Positions 7,201 to 14,121 of a stretch of DNA of 22,141 nucleotides are shown here, piece by piece; positions within the stretch are counted from its first letter, which is position 1; each line of letters starts with the position of its first letter. The notes below the pieces were generated by a model. It made no database searches. It was not told where the DNA came from and saw nothing but the letters and a program-made list of their open reading frames with translations. The stretch covers positions 1 to 22,141 of the forward strand of contig DATGGU010000141.1 of NCBI GenBank assembly GCA_035308365.1. Reading direction: 5' to 3'. Source of the DNA: PALSA-505 sp035308365 (lineage in GTDB: Bacteria; Actinomycetota; Actinomycetes; Streptosporangiales; Streptosporangiaceae). The translations under genes were made by a program, and so were the position numbers.

Positions 7201-7222
7201 CAACATTTCGAACGTGCCTGTC

Positions 7223-7252
7223 ATGCTAGAGATCCGTCTAGACGAAGGTCAA
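7223..7252 (-). promoter_or_regulatory. Sigma-70-type promoter of the sugar transporter operon
   Basis: On the minus strand, TTGACC (7252-7247) and TAGCAT (7228-7223) are separated by 18 bases and point towards the binding-protein start at 7144. Predicted transcription start is near 7216, leaving a leader of about 70 bases that contains the candidate operator. Both hexamers are close to the housekeeping consensus for high-GC actinobacteria. Confidence 0.55.
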
Positions 7253-7308
7253 CCCCAGGATGTTACGATTTTCCTGATGTAGCTGGGGATGACGTGCGTC
7301 GTCAGAGC

Positions 7309-7354
7309 TTGATCGCTTAGCTCACGTTACGATATCGTGATCGAAAGGTTTTCG
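7309..7354 (+). promoter_or_regulatory. Promoter and palindromes before the LacI regulator
   Basis: TTGATC (7309-7314) and TATCGT (7333-7338) are 18 bases apart on the plus strand. The -10 overlaps the perfect palindrome ACGATATCGT (7329-7338), itself inside TCACG-N9-CGTGA (7322-7340). Just downstream is CGAAA-GGT-TTTCG (7342-7354), similar in kind to the operator-like sequence at 7188. Placement over and after the -10 suits autorepression by the LacI protein. The promoter hexamers are moderate matches. Confidence 0.4.
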
Positions 7355-7359
7355 GAACC

Positions 7360-7413
7360 CACGGCGGGAAGGGTGACACCGTTGAAGTCACGGCGGGAAG
7401 GGTGACACCGTTG
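7360..7413 (+). repeat. 25-bp direct duplication containing RBS and start codons
   Basis: Positions 7360-7384 and 7389-7413 are identical over 25 bases with a 29-base period. Each copy carries GGGAAGG followed by GTG and, nine bases after AAGG, a TTG. The second copy supplies the start of the LacI gene; the first copy is out of frame with it (29 is not a multiple of 3). From the first copy GTG 7373 opens a 10-codon frame that stops at TGA 7403-7405, overlapping GTG 7402 by four bases. This is a duplicated translation-initiation region creating a possible leader peptide. Confidence 0.75.
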
Positions 7414-8469
7414 TCTGACAGGACGGCATTACCTGGCAGGCCGGGCCGGGACGCCGCGGAGCGCCGCACCACGCTGACGGCCATCGCGGCCGAGGCGGGC
7501 GTCTCGCTGCCGACGGTGTCCAAGGTGGTCAACGGACGGCCCGATGTCTCGCCCGCCACCCGGGCGCGGGTGGAGCGCCTGCTGGACAAGCACCACTACT
7601 CACGGGGAGGCTTGCGCAGGCATTACCGCTCCGGGCTGGTCGACCTGGTGTTCAACGGGCTGGACAGCCCCTGGGCGGTGGAGATACTGCGCGGCGTGGA
7701 GGAGTGGGGAGCCAGCCACGAGACCGGCGTCGCGGTATCGGCCGTCCGGCACGGCAACGCCCGCCCGGCGAGCTGGACCAGCACCCTGGCCAGCCACGAC
7801 ACCGACGGGGTCATCCTGGTGACCTCGAAACTGACCGATGACCAGCTCAGGCAGTTGCGCAGCGCGGGAATCCCGCTGGTGGTGGTGGACCCGGTCAACC
7901 CGCCGCCCGCCGACCTGCCCAGCGTCGGCGCCACCAACTGGGCCGGCGGCCTGGCGGCCACCGAGCACCTGCTGGCCCTCGGTCACCGCCGGATCGGCGC
8001 GATCGCCGGGCCGGGCGACTACCTGTGCAGCCGGGCCAGGATCGACGGTTACCGTTCGGCCCTGGAACGGGCCGGCCTCCCGTTCGACCCGTCGCTGGTC
8101 CGGCACGGCGACTTCTACCACGAGGGCGGCTTCATCCGGGGCGGCGAGCTGCTCGACCTGGCCACCCCGCCGACCGCCATCTTCGCCGGCAGCGACCAGC
8201 AGGCGTTCGGCGTGTACGAGGCCGCCCGCCAGCACGGGCTGCGGGTTCCTCAGGACCTCAGCGTCGTCGGGTTCGACGACCTGCCGGTGGCCCGCTGGGT
8301 GTCGCCGCCGCTGACCACCGTGCGCCAGCCGCTGGCCGAGATGGGCCGGGTTGCCGCCCACATGCTCGCCGACCTCATCGAGGGTGTCCCGTTGCGGTCC
8401 GGCCGGGTGGAGCTGTCCACCGAACTGACCGTCCGTGAATCGACCGCCGCTCCCGGGGAGGCCGCGTAG
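7411..8469 (+). CDS. LacI-family transcriptional regulator
   Basis: The product has an N-terminal LacI helix-turn-helix (TLTAIAAEAGVSLPTVSKVV, about 20-40 from the TTG start), a hinge, and a periplasmic-binding-protein-like sensor domain ending with FAGSDQQAFGVYEAA and LSVVGFDDLPVARW, both typical of the family. It should bind DNA as a dimer and release it when a sugar binds. TTG 7411 is preferred because AAGG lies nine bases upstream; GTG 7402 is also in frame but abuts the GGGAAGG with no spacing. It is divergent from the transporter and overlaps the GH3 start (TAGTG), so it very likely controls both. The arrangement resembles the bxlR/bxlA and bxlEFG genes of Streptomyces, known from literature. 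Confidence 0.92.
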   Translation: MSDRTALPGRPGRDAAERRTTLTAIAAEAGVSLPTVSKVVNGRPDVSPATRARVERLLDKHHYSRGGLRRHYRSGLVDLVFNGLDSPWAVEILRGVEEWGASHETGVAVSAVRHGNARPASWTSTLASHDTDGVILVTSKLTDDQLRQLRSAGIPLVVVDPVNPPPADLPSVGATNWAGGLAATEHLLALGHRRIGAIAGPGDYLCSRARIDGYRSALERAGLPFDPSLVRHGDFYHEGGFIRGGELLDLATPPTAIFAGSDQQAFGVYEAARQHGLRVPQDLSVVGFDDLPVARWVSPPLTTVRQPLAEMGRVAAHMLADLIEGVPLRSGRVELSTELTVRESTAAPGEAA

Positions 8470-10823
8470 TGACCCGTCAGCTCGATGAGACCGGCATCGC
8501 CGGGATATGGCACGACCCGTCCTATCCGGTAGCCGACCGGGTTGCCGACCTGCTGGCGCGGATGACCCTGGCGGAGAAGATCGCCCAGCTCGGCAGCGTC
8601 TGGATTGGCGCCTCCGGCGACGGCGACGGGGTCGCGCCCATGCAGAACCAGTTCACCGCCGAGCTGCCGCCGCTGGACGAGCTGATCAGGCACGGGCTCG
8701 GCCAGCTCACCCGGGTGTATGGCACCCGGCCGGTGCAGCCCGCCGCCGGGGCGCGGGCGCTGGCCGGATTGCAGGCGCAGGTCATGGCGGCGAACCGGTT
8801 CGGCCTCCCGGCCGTGGCGCATGAGGAATGCCTGACCGGCTTCGCCACCTGGTCGGCCACGATCTACCCGGCGCCGCTGGCCTGGGGGGCCAGCTTCGAC
8901 CCCGGCCTGGTCGGCGAGATGGCGGCCGCGATAGGCGCCGGCATGCACGCGGCCGGTGTGCACCAGGGCCTCGCGCCGGTGCTCGACGTGGCTCGCGACC
9001 CCCGCTGGGGCCGGACCGAGGAGACCATCGGCGAGGACCCGTACCTGGTCGGGACCATCGGGACGGCATACGTGACCGGCCTGCAGTCGGCCGGGGTGGA
9101 CGCGACGCTGAAGCACTTCGCCGGGTACTCGGCGTCCCGGGCCGGCCGCAACATGGCGCCGGTGGCGATGGGCCGGCGGGAGTTCGCCGACGTCATCCTG
9201 CCGCCATTCGAGATGGCCATCCGGCTCGGCGGCGCCCGGTCGGTGATGCCCTCCTACACCGACCTCGACGGCGTGCCGGCCAGCGCCGACTCCTGGCTGC
9301 TCGGCACGCTGCTGCGGGAGCGGCTCGGCTTCGACGGGCTGGTCGTCTCCGACTACTACGCGGTCCCCTTCCTGGAACTGCGGCATGCGATCGCCGGAAC
9401 CCGGGCGACGGCGGCAGGCCTGGCACTGGCCGCCGGAGTGGATGTCGAACTGCCCACCGTCTGCTGTTATGGCGAGCCGCTGCGGGTGGCCGCGGCCACC
9501 CGGGACATCGCGGAGGAAATCGTGGACCGGGCCGCCGCCCGGGTGCTCCGGCAGAAGTGCGAGCTGGGCATGTTCGACCCCGGCTGGTCCCCGGTCCCCG
9601 GCTGGCCGGTGAGCGAGGACGGCCGGGCGCCCGGTCTCGACCTGGATCCGCCGGCCAGCCGCGCCCTGGCCCGGCGGCTGGCCGAGCAGTCGGTCATCCT
9701 GCTGGCCAACCCGGCCGGCGCGCTCCCGCTCACGGCGACGGCCAAGGTCGCGGTGGTGGGCCCGCTGGCCGACGACCCGCTGGCGTTCTTCGGCTGCTAC
9801 GCCATGCCCCGTCATCTCGGCTCCCACCAGGAGTCCGGCGCCGGAGTGGAGGTCAGGACCGTGCTGGCCGCCATGGCGGACGAGTGGCCCGGCGTGCGTT
9901 ACGCGCGCGGCTGCGACGTCCGCGGCACCGACCGGTCCGGGTTCGCCGCGGCGGCCAGCGCGGCCAGGGCGGCCGACGTCGTGGTGGCCGTGATCGGGGA
10001 CGAGTCGGGGCTGTTCGGCCGGGGCACCTCCGGCGAGGGCTGCGATGCGACCGAACTGCGGCTGCCGGGAGTGCAGGAAGACCTGCTGCGGGCGCTCGCG
10101 GACACCGGCACGCCGGTGGTCGCGGTGCTCATCACCGGGCGGCCCTACGCCGTCGGCGAGGTGGCCGGACGGCTGGCCGGCCTGGTGCAGGCGTTCTTCC
10201 CCGGCGAGGAAGGCGGGGGTGCGATCGCCGGGGTGCTGTCCGGACGGGTCGTGCCCAGCGGCAAGCTGCCGATCGAACTGCCGGGCTCGGCGGCCGGGCA
10301 GCCGTCACCCTACCTGCGGCCGCCGCTGGCGGCGCGGCATCCGGCCAGCACGGTGGATCCGGCACCGTTGTTCGCGTTCGGCCACGGGCTCTCGTACACG
10401 ACGTTCGGCTATGGTGGCCTGGCCATATCCGCGGCCGAGGTGGCGACCGACGGCATGGTGGAGATCTCCTGTACCGTGCGCAACACCGGCTCGCGGGCCG
10501 GCGCCGAGGTGGTCCAGCTCTATCTGAGCGACCCGGTGGCGCAGGTCGTCCGGCCGGCCCGCTGGCTGGCCGGGTTCACCCGGGTGGAACTGGAGCCGGG
10601 CCAGGCGCGCCGGGTCACGTTCCGGCTGCACGCCGACAGGACCGCGTTCTGCGGCCTGGCCGGCGAGCACATCGTCGAGCCCGGTGAGATCCGGGTCGCC
10701 ATCGGCGGCGCGTCGGACAACCTTCCGCTGACCGGATCGTTCATCCTCACCGGACCGGTGCGTACCGTGGGTGCCGACCGTGTCCTCGACACCCCGGTAA
10801 CGGTGGCCGGCCTGCCGGAGTAG
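8469..10823 (+). CDS. Glycoside hydrolase family 3 enzyme (beta-glucosidase/beta-xylosidase)
   Basis: The 784-residue cytoplasmic enzyme has no signal peptide. The (beta/alpha)8 domain (about 20-370) shows RDPRWGRTEETIGEDPYLVG (176-195), the conserved KHF (215-217) and the nucleophile Asp295 in LVVSDYY. The alpha/beta sandwich domain (about 400-620) holds SGEGCD with Glu523, the likely acid/base. A fibronectin-III-like domain (about 650-755, with QLYLSDP) ends the protein. It removes sugars from the non-reducing end of beta-linked oligosaccharides; the sequence alone does not separate glucosidase from xylosidase. GTG 8469 shares one base with the LacI stop and has GGGGAG eight bases upstream. 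With the importer it forms an uptake-then-hydrolysis pathway. Confidence 0.93.
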   Translation: MTRQLDETGIAGIWHDPSYPVADRVADLLARMTLAEKIAQLGSVWIGASGDGDGVAPMQNQFTAELPPLDELIRHGLGQLTRVYGTRPVQPAAGARALAGLQAQVMAANRFGLPAVAHEECLTGFATWSATIYPAPLAWGASFDPGLVGEMAAAIGAGMHAAGVHQGLAPVLDVARDPRWGRTEETIGEDPYLVGTIGTAYVTGLQSAGVDATLKHFAGYSASRAGRNMAPVAMGRREFADVILPPFEMAIRLGGARSVMPSYTDLDGVPASADSWLLGTLLRERLGFDGLVVSDYYAVPFLELRHAIAGTRATAAGLALAAGVDVELPTVCCYGEPLRVAAATRDIAEEIVDRAAARVLRQKCELGMFDPGWSPVPGWPVSEDGRAPGLDLDPPASRALARRLAEQSVILLANPAGALPLTATAKVAVVGPLADDPLAFFGCYAMPRHLGSHQESGAGVEVRTVLAAMADEWPGVRYARGCDVRGTDRSGFAAAASAARAADVVVAVIGDESGLFGRGTSGEGCDATELRLPGVQEDLLRALADTGTPVVAVLITGRPYAVGEVAGRLAGLVQAFFPGEEGGGAIAGVLSGRVVPSGKLPIELPGSAAGQPSPYLRPPLAARHPASTVDPAPLFAFGHGLSYTTFGYGGLAISAAEVATDGMVEISCTVRNTGSRAGAEVVQLYLSDPVAQVVRPARWLAGFTRVELEPGQARRVTFRLHADRTAFCGLAGEHIVEPGEIRVAIGGASDNLPLTGSFILTGPVRTVGADRVLDTPVTVAGLPE

Positions 10824-10838
10824 CGGCAGGCCGGCCAC
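10803..10838. terminator. Perfect 15-bp hairpin spanning the GH3 stop codon
   Basis: GTGGCCGGCCTGCCG (10803-10817) is exactly complementary to 10824-10838; the six-base loop GAGTAG contains the TAG stop. The left arm encodes the last residues (VAGLP). No T run follows. A GC-rich stem without a U tract is a common actinobacterial terminator, and it sits between two convergent genes (GH3 and the nitrilase-like gene), so it can act both ways. Confidence 0.7.
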
Positions 10839-10871
10839 GCCATCGCTGGTAGGTACGTCCTAGCCGGGGCA

Positions 10872-11942
10872 TCAGCCTTCGTCCGGGCGGACCCAGATGT
10901 CCCGTTCCTGCATCAGCTCGATCTGCTTGGCGATCACCTCGCGGCGGTACTCGGCATGCTGGTACGGGGCGCGGTCGAGATACAGGTTCTTCGGGTAGAC
11001 CGGCCGTTCGTAGATGAGCTGGTACTGCTCGGTGGTCAGATCCTTGATCCAGTTGTCCCATTGCGCGTTCGCCCGGAACCGGCGCAGCGCCTCGACGTCA
11101 ATGGTCCCGGCGACCCAGGAGGATCCGCCGCTGTAATCGTGCCGCCCGACGATCTGGCCACGGTAGTCGATGACCGCCGAACCGCCGCCGAATGTGTCGA
11201 TCGGAATACCGGAATCCGCGTTCAGGTAATATGTGCCGACGTTGCACGCGATCAGGTACATGTTGTTGTCCAGGGCGCGTGCCCGGTTCTGCACCTCGAA
11301 CAGGCCGTTGCCCACGTGCGGGTGCGGGTAGGGGCCGCGGTAGACCACCTCCGCGCCGTTCATCGCCAGCCCGCGCGCATTCTCCGGATAGGATCCCTCG
11401 TTGGCCATGAGGAAGCCGAGGCGGCCGATCTCGGTGTCCGCGACCGGGTAGAACGCGTCCAGGTTCCGGCCGTACAGCTCGATCCACCGGTCCCATACGT
11501 TGTGCGGCGTCACCGAGTGCTCCACCGGCAGCAATGGCACCACCTTGTGATGCCGGAGAATCACCTCGCCGCCGGGCGAAAGGATGAAGCCGACGTTGAA
11601 GAAACGCCCGGGAAACTCCGGGTGCCGGGCCTTCGCCTGGGCCATCAGGAAGACGTTCCACTGCCGGGCCAGCGCGCCGAGATAGTCCGTCTCCGGGCCC
11701 GGAATGTCGATCGCGCACTCCCGGGCGAATTCCTCGTGATCGAGGTCGAGCACCTCGTCGTTGAAACCCTGCAGGGCACCTTCCGGAACCGCGATCAGCC
11801 GCACCGGCAAATCCAGGCTGGACAGCCACGACGCCGCCTTGATCAGGTGCGAGAGGTGGTCGAGATTGACCTGGATCTCGTCGCGATGGCGGATGCCACG
11901 CATGGTAGGCACCAGGCCGAGTGCCTGATAGGGCTCGATCAT
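10872..11942 (-). CDS. Aliphatic-amidase-like nitrilase-superfamily protein lacking catalytic Cys
   Basis: The 356-residue protein aligns by eye along its length with aliphatic amidase/formamidase (about 346 aa) of the nitrilase superfamily. Two of three triad positions are present: Glu54 in VPEGALQG and Lys133 in HHKVVPLLPVEH. The third block, usually G-x-x-I-C-x-D-x2-(Y/F)-P-E, reads GFLMANEGSYPE, so the nucleophile position is Ala180 (codon GCC, 11405-11403). Conserved PEN-R and AMNGAEVVYRG follow. The reading frame is intact, so this is not decay. Without Cys the usual amide hydrolysis should fail; it may be a pseudoenzyme or use another residue. ATG 11942 has GGAAGGG upstream. It stands alone, convergent with GH3 and divergent from the small gene at 12042. 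Confidence 0.85.
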   Translation of the reverse strand: MIEPYQALGLVPTMRGIRHRDEIQVNLDHLSHLIKAASWLSSLDLPVRLIAVPEGALQGFNDEVLDLDHEEFARECAIDIPGPETDYLGALARQWNVFLMAQAKARHPEFPGRFFNVGFILSPGGEVILRHHKVVPLLPVEHSVTPHNVWDRWIELYGRNLDAFYPVADTEIGRLGFLMANEGSYPENARGLAMNGAEVVYRGPYPHPHVGNGLFEVQNRARALDNNMYLIACNVGTYYLNADSGIPIDTFGGGSAVIDYRGQIVGRHDYSGGSSWVAGTIDVEALRRFRANAQWDNWIKDLTTEQYQLIYERPVYPKNLYLDRAPYQHAEYRREVIAKQIELMQERDIWVRPDEG

Positions 11943-12041
11943 CGCTCATCCCTTCCGATCTGGCTGCCGGTGCTGCGGCGCCGGGTCCGGGCCGCCGGAA
12001 CATAGGGTTTTCCCCGACGCGACGGCCGGGCCGCCCGGGCC

Positions 12042-12365
12042 ATGCTGGCAAGCATGTCAGTGCCGGGTATGCGTGACGACCAGGATCTGGAGTTGCAGGT
12101 CACGGAGTGCCTGCTGCCGGGTCTGTCGCGGGCCACCGCGGATGCCCTGGGACGGCGCGTCAGGCTGGAGCTGACGCGGCCGGCGGGTTGCCGTGTCTCG
12201 TTCGTCGGCTCGCTGCTGATGCCTGCGGACGAGGTTCTGCTGTTCCTGTTCACCGGGGCGCAGGCCGAGGTCCGCGCGGTGAGCGAGCGGGCCGGCCTGC
12301 CGTTCGAGCGCATTCTCGCCTGCCTCGGGATCGGCTGGCAGGAAACCCGCCCACCCGGCCGCTGA
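12042..12365 (+). CDS. Small DUF4242/SCO4226-like protein
   Basis: The protein of up to 107 residues has the pattern of the DUF4242 / SCO4226 nickel-binding-like family: an ECLLPGLSR strand and helix, a middle strand with FVGSLLMPADEVLLFLFTG, and ERAGLPFERI near the end. These form a small ferredoxin-like (dimeric alpha/beta barrel) fold in relatives. The biological role is not established and metal binding is not evident here. Three in-frame ATGs (12042, 12054, 12069) are possible and none has a strong ribosome-binding site; the conserved part begins after the third. It is 37 bases before the small lipoprotein gene and may be co-transcribed with it. Confidence 0.6.
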   Translation: MLASMSVPGMRDDQDLELQVTECLLPGLSRATADALGRRVRLELTRPAGCRVSFVGSLLMPADEVLLFLFTGAQAEVRAVSERAGLPFERILACLGIGWQETRPPGR

Positions 12366-12402
12366 CACCGGCAAACCGCTACGACCCCAGCGGAGGGGAA
12401 CG

Positions 12403-12882
12403 ATGACACGACTGCACAGCAAACGGCAATGCCTGCTGGCCGGCGGTATAGCCCTGACGGCGGCCCTGGCCGCATGCGGTGGCAACCCGGCACCGAAGGC
12501 GAGCACGCCGCCGAGCGCGGCTCCCAGCAGCAGCGCCCCGGCGGGCAGCGGGCCGGCCACGACACCGGCGGCGGCCGACGTCTCAAGCAGCATGTCAGGA
12601 ACCTGGTCGGGGCAATACGGGGGCGCCTATCAGGGCACGTTCAAGCTGACCTGGCAGCAGAAGGGCTCCCGCCTCAGTGGCTCCATCACGCTCTCGAATC
12701 CCGGCGGCACGCTCCCCATCCACGGAAGGGTGAATGGCTCGGCCATCAGCTTCGGCACGGTCGGCGGCCAGGCCATCACCTACACGGGCTCCGTCTCCGG
12801 CACGTCGATGTCGGGCAGCTACCGCGTCGTGGCGCCCGGCGGCTCGGCCGGAGGTACCTGGAGCGCCACCAAGTCCGGCTGA
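12403..12882 (+). CDS. Small secreted lipoprotein with beta-rich domain
   Basis: The 159-residue protein has a signal peptide ending in lipobox LAAC with Cys25, a Pro/Ser/Ala-rich flexible linker (about 30-60), and a compact domain of about 95 residues. The domain is made of short Gly/Ser/Thr strands and starts and ends with the same words (GTWSGQY near 66, GTWSATK near the end), which suggests a closed beta-barrel or sandwich of repeated hairpins. It should sit on the outer face of the membrane. AGCGGAGGGGAACG precedes ATG 12403, a strong ribosome-binding site. Similar domains occur in uncharacterised actinobacterial lipoproteins; the function is unknown. Confidence 0.8.
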   Translation: MTRLHSKRQCLLAGGIALTAALAACGGNPAPKASTPPSAAPSSSAPAGSGPATTPAAADVSSSMSGTWSGQYGGAYQGTFKLTWQQKGSRLSGSITLSNPGGTLPIHGRVNGSAISFGTVGGQAITYTGSVSGTSMSGSYRVVAPGGSAGGTWSATKSG

Positions 12883-12884
12883 CC

Positions 12885-12909
12885 GGCGAGCGCGGGCCGG
12901 CGTCTCGCC
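12885..12909 (+). terminator. Hairpin after the small lipoprotein gene
   Basis: GGCGAG (12885-12890) pairs with CTCGCC (12904-12909) around a 13-base GC-rich loop, beginning three bases after the TGA stop. No T run. It is a modest terminator candidate. Confidence 0.35.
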
Positions 12910-13042
12910 CCGCTTCCAGGTGCTGAAAATTTACGGTTCACTGAGCGTTGTGCAAACCGCATCGCGAGTGCGGGCCCGGCGGGTCTGCGCGAGTGACCGG
13001 GCCGGTCAGCGGCACAACAGCCAGGCAGGAAATTTCGCATGA

Positions 13043-13080
13043 CGGACACTGTCCGCCATCGGTCTCGTATCCGCCATACG
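13043..13080. terminator. Two adjacent palindromes between convergent genes
   Basis: CGGACA-C-TGTCCG (13043-13055) and CGTAT-CCGCC-ATACG (13065-13079) lie 32-69 bases beyond the minus-strand stop of the GntR gene, in the 229-base gap shared with the lipoprotein gene. They may be the terminator of the GntR transcript or protein-binding sites. No T run is evident. Confidence 0.3.
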
Positions 13081-13111
13081 GTCTTACCTTCGTAAAATTT
13101 TCCTCTGGTTT

Positions 13112-13927
13112 TCAGCGCCATATCACGCCGGCGGCGGGATCGGTCACGTTGAGGTGTTCCTGGACGCGGGCCAGGTGCAGGCGCATCGCCTCGACGGCGA
13201 GGCTGGAGTCGCGGGCGCGCAGGGCGTCGACGATCGCCCGGTGGTCGGCCTGGTATTGGCCGCGGCGTTCGGCCGAGGCGCTGCGGCGCTTCAGGTCGCC
13301 CCAGACCTGGCCGTGCCTGGCCTGCTCGATGGCCCGGTAGAGCGCGACGAGCAGCGGGCTGTGGCTGGCCGCCATGATGCAGCGGTGCAGGGCCAGGTCC
13401 CAGGTCTCGAATTCTTCGAAGCTGGCGGCCCGGTCGCCGCCGGCCAGGCATCGCTGCATTTCCTCCAGGTCTGCCGCGGTGGCCCAGGCTACGACCAGGG
13501 ACATGGCCGGGGGTTCCAGGAGGCGGCGGATCGTCATCACGTCGGCGGGGGCGAAGTCCGCCGCCGCGGGCTGGGATTCCGGCCCGGAAAGCGCCGCCGC
13601 GGCGGCCCAGGCCGGGTGCGGGCTATCGCCGTCGCGCCGGTTCGGTGCCGCCGCACCAGGGATGTCGCGCAGGAACGTGCCGCGGCCGACCTCGCGGGAG
13701 ATGTGCCCCTGGGCTTCGAGAATGGCCAGGGCGTGCCGCACGGACGAGCGGGTCACACCCAGGTCGACGCTGAGCTGGCGCTCGGTCGGCAGGCGGCCGC
13801 CGACCCGCAGGCCGGCCTGCCGCGACCGGTCCAGGATGACCTCGGCCAGCCGCTGGCCACGTTCGGCGTGTGAGTTCGCGCCGGGCCGTCCGGCCGCCGC
13901 ATCGTTCTGTGCTGCCGTTGCTGCCAT
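13112..13927 (-). CDS. GntR-family (FadR subfamily, FCD domain) regulator
   Basis: The 271-residue regulator has a winged helix at about 25-90: GGRLPTERQLSVDLGVTRSSVRHAL, then LEAQGHISREVGRGTFL as the wing. The C-terminal FCD helical bundle (about 125-262) keeps the metal/ligand residues Asp177 and His181 (WDLALHR), His229 and His251, so it probably binds a carboxylate with a metal ion. A low-complexity linker (about 91-122) joins them. ATG 13927 has AGAGG five bases upstream. It is divergent from the fumarylacetoacetate-hydrolase-family gene, and ACCAAT/ATTGGT repeats lie before both starts, so it most likely represses that gene and itself until its organic-acid ligand appears. Confidence 0.92.
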   Translation of the reverse strand: MAATAAQNDAAAGRPGANSHAERGQRLAEVILDRSRQAGLRVGGRLPTERQLSVDLGVTRSSVRHALAILEAQGHISREVGRGTFLRDIPGAAAPNRRDGDSPHPAWAAAAALSGPESQPAAADFAPADVMTIRRLLEPPAMSLVVAWATAADLEEMQRCLAGGDRAASFEEFETWDLALHRCIMAASHSPLLVALYRAIEQARHGQVWGDLKRRSASAERRGQYQADHRAIVDALRARDSSLAVEAMRLHLARVQEHLNVTDPAAGVIWR

Positions 13928-13965
13928 CCAAACCTCTGCTCCCGATACTCCCCGTCCGCGAATCG

Positions 13966-13980
13966 ACCAATCCTACCAAT
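13966..13980. promoter_or_regulatory. Pair of ATTGGT elements before the GntR gene
   Basis: ACCAAT occurs at 13966-13971 and 13975-13980, nine bases apart (ATTGGT on the transcribed minus strand). The minus strand also reads TGG-TAGGAT here, like an extended -10. The same hexamer recurs twice at 14061-14084 in front of the divergent gene, which supports a shared GntR-protein site. Confidence 0.45.
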
Positions 13981-14028
13981 TCCGCCGAAGGATGACGCGA
14001 TTGTCATGAAGGGCCGGGATCACCTCCC

Positions 14029-14058
14029 TTGACCTGGTTTCGGCTGCCTGCCTATGCT
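14029..14058 (+). promoter_or_regulatory. Sigma-70-type promoter of the FAH-family gene
   Basis: TTGACC (14029-14034) and TATGCT (14053-14058) are 18 bases apart, giving a predicted transcription start near 14065, inside the ACCAAT repeat element. Leader length to ATG 14122 would be about 57 bases. Confidence 0.6.
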
Positions 14059-14059
14059 C

Positions 14060-14084
14060 AACCAATCGGTTAGGTTCAACCAAT
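14060..14084. promoter_or_regulatory. Candidate GntR operator over the FAH-gene transcription start
   Basis: AACC-AATC-GGTT (14060-14071) is an inverted pair and contains ACCAAT; a second ACCAAT follows at 14079-14084 (18-base period). The element begins two bases after the -10, so a bound protein would block transcription. The same hexamer occurs twice before the GntR gene. Confidence 0.5.
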
Positions 14085-14121
14085 ATGGTCATTTGTACCA
14101 CCAGACTCCGGAGGTTCGCCG

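Noticed and set aside
8250..9827. 525-aa open frame antisense to the GH3 gene
   Set aside because: High-GC shadow frame opposite a gene with clear GH3 motifs; composition is Arg/Gly/His/Pro-rich with no domain.
8828..10687. 619-aa open frame on the plus strand inside GH3
   Set aside because: Out-of-frame shadow rich in Arg and Gly; the overlapping frame has all GH3 catalytic residues.
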